Assembly (NCBI GenBank): GCA_005792205.1
Contig: SXSO01000143.1
Coordinates: 1 to 14,421 of the forward strand
Length of the DNA: 14,421 nt
From: Bacteroidota bacterium
GTDB taxonomy: Bacteria; Bacteroidota; Ignavibacteria; UBA10030; F1-140-MAGs086
Direction: 5' to 3'
The stretch's first letter is position 1. Each line of letters opens with the position of its first letter. The translations under genes were made by a program, and so were the position numbers. This document shows positions 6,039 to 12,000 of this stretch, in pieces. The notes under the pieces are model-generated. The model did not search any database. It worked only from the letters and a program-made list of their open reading frames with translations, and had not been told where the DNA came from.

Positions 6039-9000
6039 TTACTTAATTATAGCAATTTTTTTTATTTCTATAAATTCACCTGTAAAATCTTCCTCATTCA
6101 AAGCCTTTGCACTAAACTTATAAAAATAAATTCCACTACTAAAATTATTTCCATCAATATAAACTTCTTCCTCTCCAACGTCCTTAATTTCATTGTCAAG
6201 AACGGTTGCAACATGTTGTCCTAATATATTATAAATATCAATTGAAACAACTGCTTCAAATGGAAGTTCAAATCTAATTGTAGAAATTGAATTAAATGGA
6301 TTTGGAAAATTTTGCATCAATTTATATGATGTTGGAATTTTGTAACTTAAATCAAAACTCGTTGTATCATTTTTTGTATTTCTTTTTAAGTACGGAATTT
6401 TATACAAATATTTTCCAACATTTTTTAATTTCAATGGCGAATATAAACTGTCATTGTTTTCATTAATTGTAACAACAAAATCATTTGCTGTAATTATTGT
6501 ATCAAACGCTAAATTTATTTTTTGTAAATCATCAAAAAGTATTTTAAAATAGTTTGTATCACTTAGATTATTGTTAGAATGTTTCCTCCAATAAGTCAAA
6601 GATGTATCTATAAAATTTGATATTTCATAAATAGTTTTGTTATTTAATGGAGATTGAATATCAGAACTATAAATAATGTTCCTAAAACCTGAATTAGAAA
6701 TTCTTGCATCACTAATTGCAATATTCATTTTCAATGTGATAAGTTCTTTAAGCAACTTATTGTTGAATTTTTCAGAATATTTTGGATTTTTAAACTCACC
6801 GAATAAATTGTCAAAACCTTTTGAAGTTTTTGTGTGAGAATTTTTTCCAATAAATTTTCTAATATAACTACCTTTGTTATGAAAACTAATAAATGCAATA
6901 TTTTCATTCTTCAAAATTTTACTTGAATGTGGAACACCTAAATGCAATCCATATTTATTTTTTGAAAATATTTTTGCGAATGCTGTATCAATAATATTTC
7001 CAATCGTTGGAAAAGTTTTTATTTCAAAAAGTTTATTAGGTGATATTATCAATTTGTCGCTTGAAAATGAAATATATTTTTGTTGAGTTGGAGAAAAAAT
7101 AAATTCAACAGTAATTTCATTTCCATCTTGTACATTCAAAAATATATTTTTAGATGTATCTGCAATAAAATTTCCATCTAAAATTTTTCCTATATTTTTC
7201 CACATAAAACTATCGCGAACAGAAATTTCATAAATTCCATCTTGAAGTTCATCACTTGTCCAATTATTAGAAATTGTATTTATATTTATTAAGTTATTTG
7301 ACAAATTAAAATTCCATAAAATTGGAAACCTATCACTTGATGTTTCAAAGATGCTATCTTCATCCATATAATTTTTTACAACAATTCTATTTGGATGAAA
7401 ATTAAATACACTTATATTTGCATCATATCCACCATCTAAATTAAATTCAATAAAATTTGAACTTGTTTTTATTAACGAATCGTTAACTTGATATGCGATA
7501 TGTTTCCACTTCACACTATCAGTTTGAATTAGAAAATATTTTCCATTTTCAAGATTTGGAATTGAAAATGAATTTGAATTGAGAGAAACAATTTCATTTC
7601 CATAAATTGAATCTTTTACAATTTTGATTGCCCAATTTTTAAGAAGATAAGAAGTATCAGAAATAAATAAAGTATCCTTTACTCTATAATTTTTTAAAAA
7701 AAGTTGATTTCCTTGTAAAGAATTATTTGCATCTGATAAGATAAAAATTGTTTTTCTTGAATTTAAAATTGAAGTATCTGCAATAACAAAATTATTTACA
7801 GAATCAGATAAAGCGCTTTGTTTATATGCTTTCCAAGTATCTCCACTGTCATTTGTTTGCCAAATGCGAAAAGTTTTTTCATCATAAGATTGAATTTCAA
7901 ATGGATCATTGTACGACAATTTTATTTGAGCATTTAAATTTGAAAATTCTGTTGTGATAACTTCAAAAATTCTTGGAATTGATTTATGAGATGTGAAATT
8001 AGAATTTCCAACTCCACTAAAATAAACACTATCTCCCGTTGTTCTTTTTACAACAGTTCTTCCAGGAATTAGATTTTTAGGGAACATTTCAAAGCCAATT
8101 CCATTAAAATTGTTGTTAGAATTTTGAACGACAAACTTATCTGACAAAACATTTCCTATAACTAAATTATTTGAAGTTTCTAAAAGATGAGAATTCAAAT
8201 CTAATATTATATTATGATTTTGAGTGAAAACTTTTCCATTTAAAATTTTAAGTGAATCAAAAATTTTTATATCGTTATTTAACAAAACATTATTTTGAGC
8301 TTTATCAATTACGATTTTTTCAAATGTATATATTGATAGTGAATTTATTGATTGAAGTGAACCTCCAAAAAATTTTATTTTTGCAGAATCTAAATTTCCA
8401 TTCAAATACAAATTTCCTTTTATATGTATAAACGAATTTTTAAAATTCAAAGATGAATTAGTATCACAAATCAAATCATTTTCAATATTCAAATTTCCAT
8501 AAAGATTTACCTCTCCATTTTTAAGTTGTAGATTGTAAAAATCAGAATTAGAAATTTTTTGAACTGAATTACTATTGAAAATAAAATCTCCATTTGAATT
8601 AAGTTTTCCATAATTAGTAAAATCACCATTTACGTTTATAGATAAATTACTTGTATTCAACGTATCTCCATTCCCAATAAACAAATTATGAAATGAAAAA
8701 TTTCCATATCCTATAAAATTGGATTTTTTTTCTATATGTGTAACGCCAAAATTATCAATATAATTTCCATAATTTTCAAAATCACCATTGAGTTGAAGTG
8801 TATCTCCACCACTAACATTTGATATTGAATCAATAAAAAATTTTCCATTCACACTAACTTTATTGTTCAATGTTTTATTGCCATTTCTCAAACTTAAATT
8901 AAAATAATTTCCATAAGAAATATTTTGAAGAGAGTTTCCATTATATACAATTTCATTTGGAGTAAATGTAAAAACATCAATGTTATTAAATGCAGAAACA

Positions 9001-12000
9001 TTATCTAAAATTTTCAAAACAGAATTTTCTCTCAATCTCAATGAACTTGTCTGTGGAACAGAAATTTTATTGAACTGTGCAGAACCAAAAAAATCACAAA
9101 TACTTTGAGCACTTCCAAAAGTAATCAATCCATTTGTTTGAATAAAATTTCCATTTGAAGTAAAACTTTTTTTCACTACAAAATCTTTTTGAGTTGAAAT
9201 TTCACCATCAACTTGCAAGTTGTAAAATTCTATGTTGGAAATTCCATCAATTGTTTTTGAAATTCCATTCAAAATTATTTTGGAATTTTCAAGTGATTGT
9301 AAAATTCCATTATTTATAAAATTTCCTGAAATTGTAATTACTCTATTTTCTAAATTAAATGTAGAATTTTCTTCTATTGTAAAATCACCACTTATAGTTG
9401 TGTTATTTAAAAAATTTTTCTCCCCAATATTTGCAAATGTAATATTGTAAAAATTGTTTTGTAAAATATTTTGAGATAAACTTCCATTGAAAATAATTTT
9501 TCCTGTACTGTAAAAATTTCCATTTAAATTATTCCAACTTCCACTCACATTTATTGTTTTAGAATTATCACTCAAATTCCCAATTATTTCCACATCTTTG
9601 AATTGAAAAATTCCACTACCATCCAAAACTGTGTTTCCACTAAATTCAAAAACTCCATTGGAATTTATTTGTGAAACAACTTTTAAATTTCCAAAAATTT
9701 TGGTTGTATCAAGAAAAGTTTTTATACCATTACCTTCTATATTGAGATTATAGAAATTACTTTTTCCTATTGTTTGATTATTTCCATCAAATATCATCAT
9801 GGAACTATCATGACTATATATATTTATGCTATCTTGAAGGTAATCTCCATATAAATATATCTTGCTACTATCTGATATATAGTTCCCTCCACTTAATTTC
9901 ATATCTCCCATTATAATAACTTTATTCCCTCTTGTATTATAACTTCCTCTTCCTATCTCAAAATTATTCCTAATTTCTATATCTCCTTCTTGATTTACTA
10001 TCCCTCCATACTTAGCTATCATAATATCATAAAAATCTGCATTCGTTATCTTTTGATTTAGTTCTCCTACTAAAACTATTTTATTATTGCCTATAAACAC
10101 TCCTCTATTATCCCAATCTCCTCTCATTTTAATGTTATTTATTATTTCCAATGTGTCATATATTTCTACATCTTTCAATTCAACAGACCCTTCTCCTCCT
10201 GATATAAATTTTGTATTCCCTGCAAATAACATCTTGCCACTAAACCCTATAGTTGAATCTATCTTAACATATCCTCTAACCCTTATTATATTACCTCCAT
10301 CTCTTAACTTAACTCCTTCTACTAACATTGTATCTGTAACCTCTATAGAATCCTTTAACTCCTTAACTCCTAATCCTGCAAACTTTATAACACTATATTT
10401 ACCTCCATATATACTCTGATATCCTTCTCCTGATAATATAACTTCTCCATCGCTTACAATATTCCTTCCATTATATAAGTCCCCTTTCACTTGCAATTGT
10501 GAACCTTCTAATAAGCTAACTCCTCCTTCTATCTTTATATCTCTTACTTCTCCTACAACTCCATTAGGTATTATAATACTCGTTCCTTCTGGAATATATA
10601 CTGAATCTACTTCAGTTGGAACACCTTCTGGTAACCATATACTACTATCACTCCATATCCCACTCATCTGTGGTAATCTATATACTTGCGATGAAAATGA
10701 CATATTCTCTTCTTCTCCAAAACCAACTACTAATAACTCACAATTTAATGAATCAACTTCGCTATCCATATCTTTTCTCCACGTATCTCCATTGTTAATA
10801 CTCCTCCATACTTTCATATCTGCATATGATTGACTATTCCTTTCTTTATATCTATGAAATCGCATCTTCACTACCCCACTTACTGACTCATTCTCCGATA
10901 TTATCTTATACCATCTCTTTACTACATTACTTGTATCAAACCCACTTGCGTATCTTCCTGATACTCGTCTCACAGTCACATTCCCTATCTCTTCTACTGA
11001 ACTTATATCTAATCCTATTCCTCCAAATCCATAATTTCCTACTCCTACTATCTCCTCTGTCTTCTGTACTGAACCTATTAAATATCCCTTCTCTATTAAA
11101 CTATCTTGCAATGTTATTATACTATTTTCTTCTATCTCTAATTCCGTTTGTTGTCCTATCTCTAATTCATTAAATTCTACATTACCTATTACATTTGATT
11201 TACCCAATCTATCAAACAATATTCTTCCATTAGATGTAAATATCCCTTCATTAATAAAATTACCTCTAACTCTATGTGTGTATTCTCCTCCATCCAAATT
11301 CGTTTCTATCTTTATATCGCCATTTATATCAAATGAACCAAACGCTACTTTGTCTCCATCTCCACTAAATACAACATCATTAAAATTACTTCCTTGTATA
11401 ATTTGTGTACTATTTCCATCAAATATTATTGTGGAACTATCAGCAATAAAATTGCTTCCAAAAAGTTTTGTCCAACTTCCACCAATATTGTGAAAGAAAT
11501 TTCTCGCAATAAATGTAGATTGAGAATTGAATGTAACATTTCCATTTATGTTTAAAGAACCAATTGCAATTTTTTCCCCAACACCAAAAAAAGTAACATT
11601 ATTAAAATCGCTTTGTGAAATAAATTGTTGTTGATTGCTATTAAAAATCACACTCCCATTTGAAATAAATGTTCCACTATTATTCCAATTCTTATGAACC
11701 GTATCAATTGAATTTAATCCATTCACAATTGCATTTTGATTGATTGTAAAATTTTCAAATGATAGATTTCCATAAAGTTTTTTTATTCCATTTCCACTAA
11801 ATTCTACATTGTAAAACTTTCCTTTTATGATTTTTTGCTCATTGTCGGAAGAAAAATAAACTGTTGAAGTTGAAACAAAATTTCCATTATTTGTCCAATC
11901 ACCGTTGGAAATTATATTGTGATTAGAAGTATTTAAAATCGTATTTGAATTTATTTTCAAAGTATCATTTACTTTGATATTTCCTATTAGAAATTTTGTA

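Larger units (their letters stand above)
9750..11442 (-). other. Compositionally distinct segment inside the giant gene
   Basis: The reading frame continues unbroken, but base and codon use change. Hand counts of single 60-bp lines give 21 G+C (10501-10560) and 25 G+C (10921-10980), against 11 (13381-13440) and 15 (12781-12840) outside. In codons from about 10300 down to 9730 I count roughly 24 ATA to 4 ATT for isoleucine; in the next ~300 bp, about 3 to 8. GGG, AAG, GAG, AGG and GTA/GTG are common inside and rare outside. The protein is richer in Val, Arg, Glu and Gly and poorer in Asn. The segment includes module copy 3. Edges are approximate. Confidence 0.7.

Noticed and set aside
10087..10419. 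Plus-strand open frame of 110 codons opposite the giant gene
   Set aside because: A shadow in the same distinct segment; Pro/Ser/Leu-rich translation mirrors the Gly/Arg/Glu-rich coding strand and resembles no protein family.
10826..11173. Plus-strand open frame of 115 codons, Leu/Ser/Tyr-rich, opposite the giant gene
   Set aside because: It is antisense to module copy 3, has no ribosome site, and is low-complexity. It is open because the opposite strand is purine-rich and seldom gives plus-strand stops.
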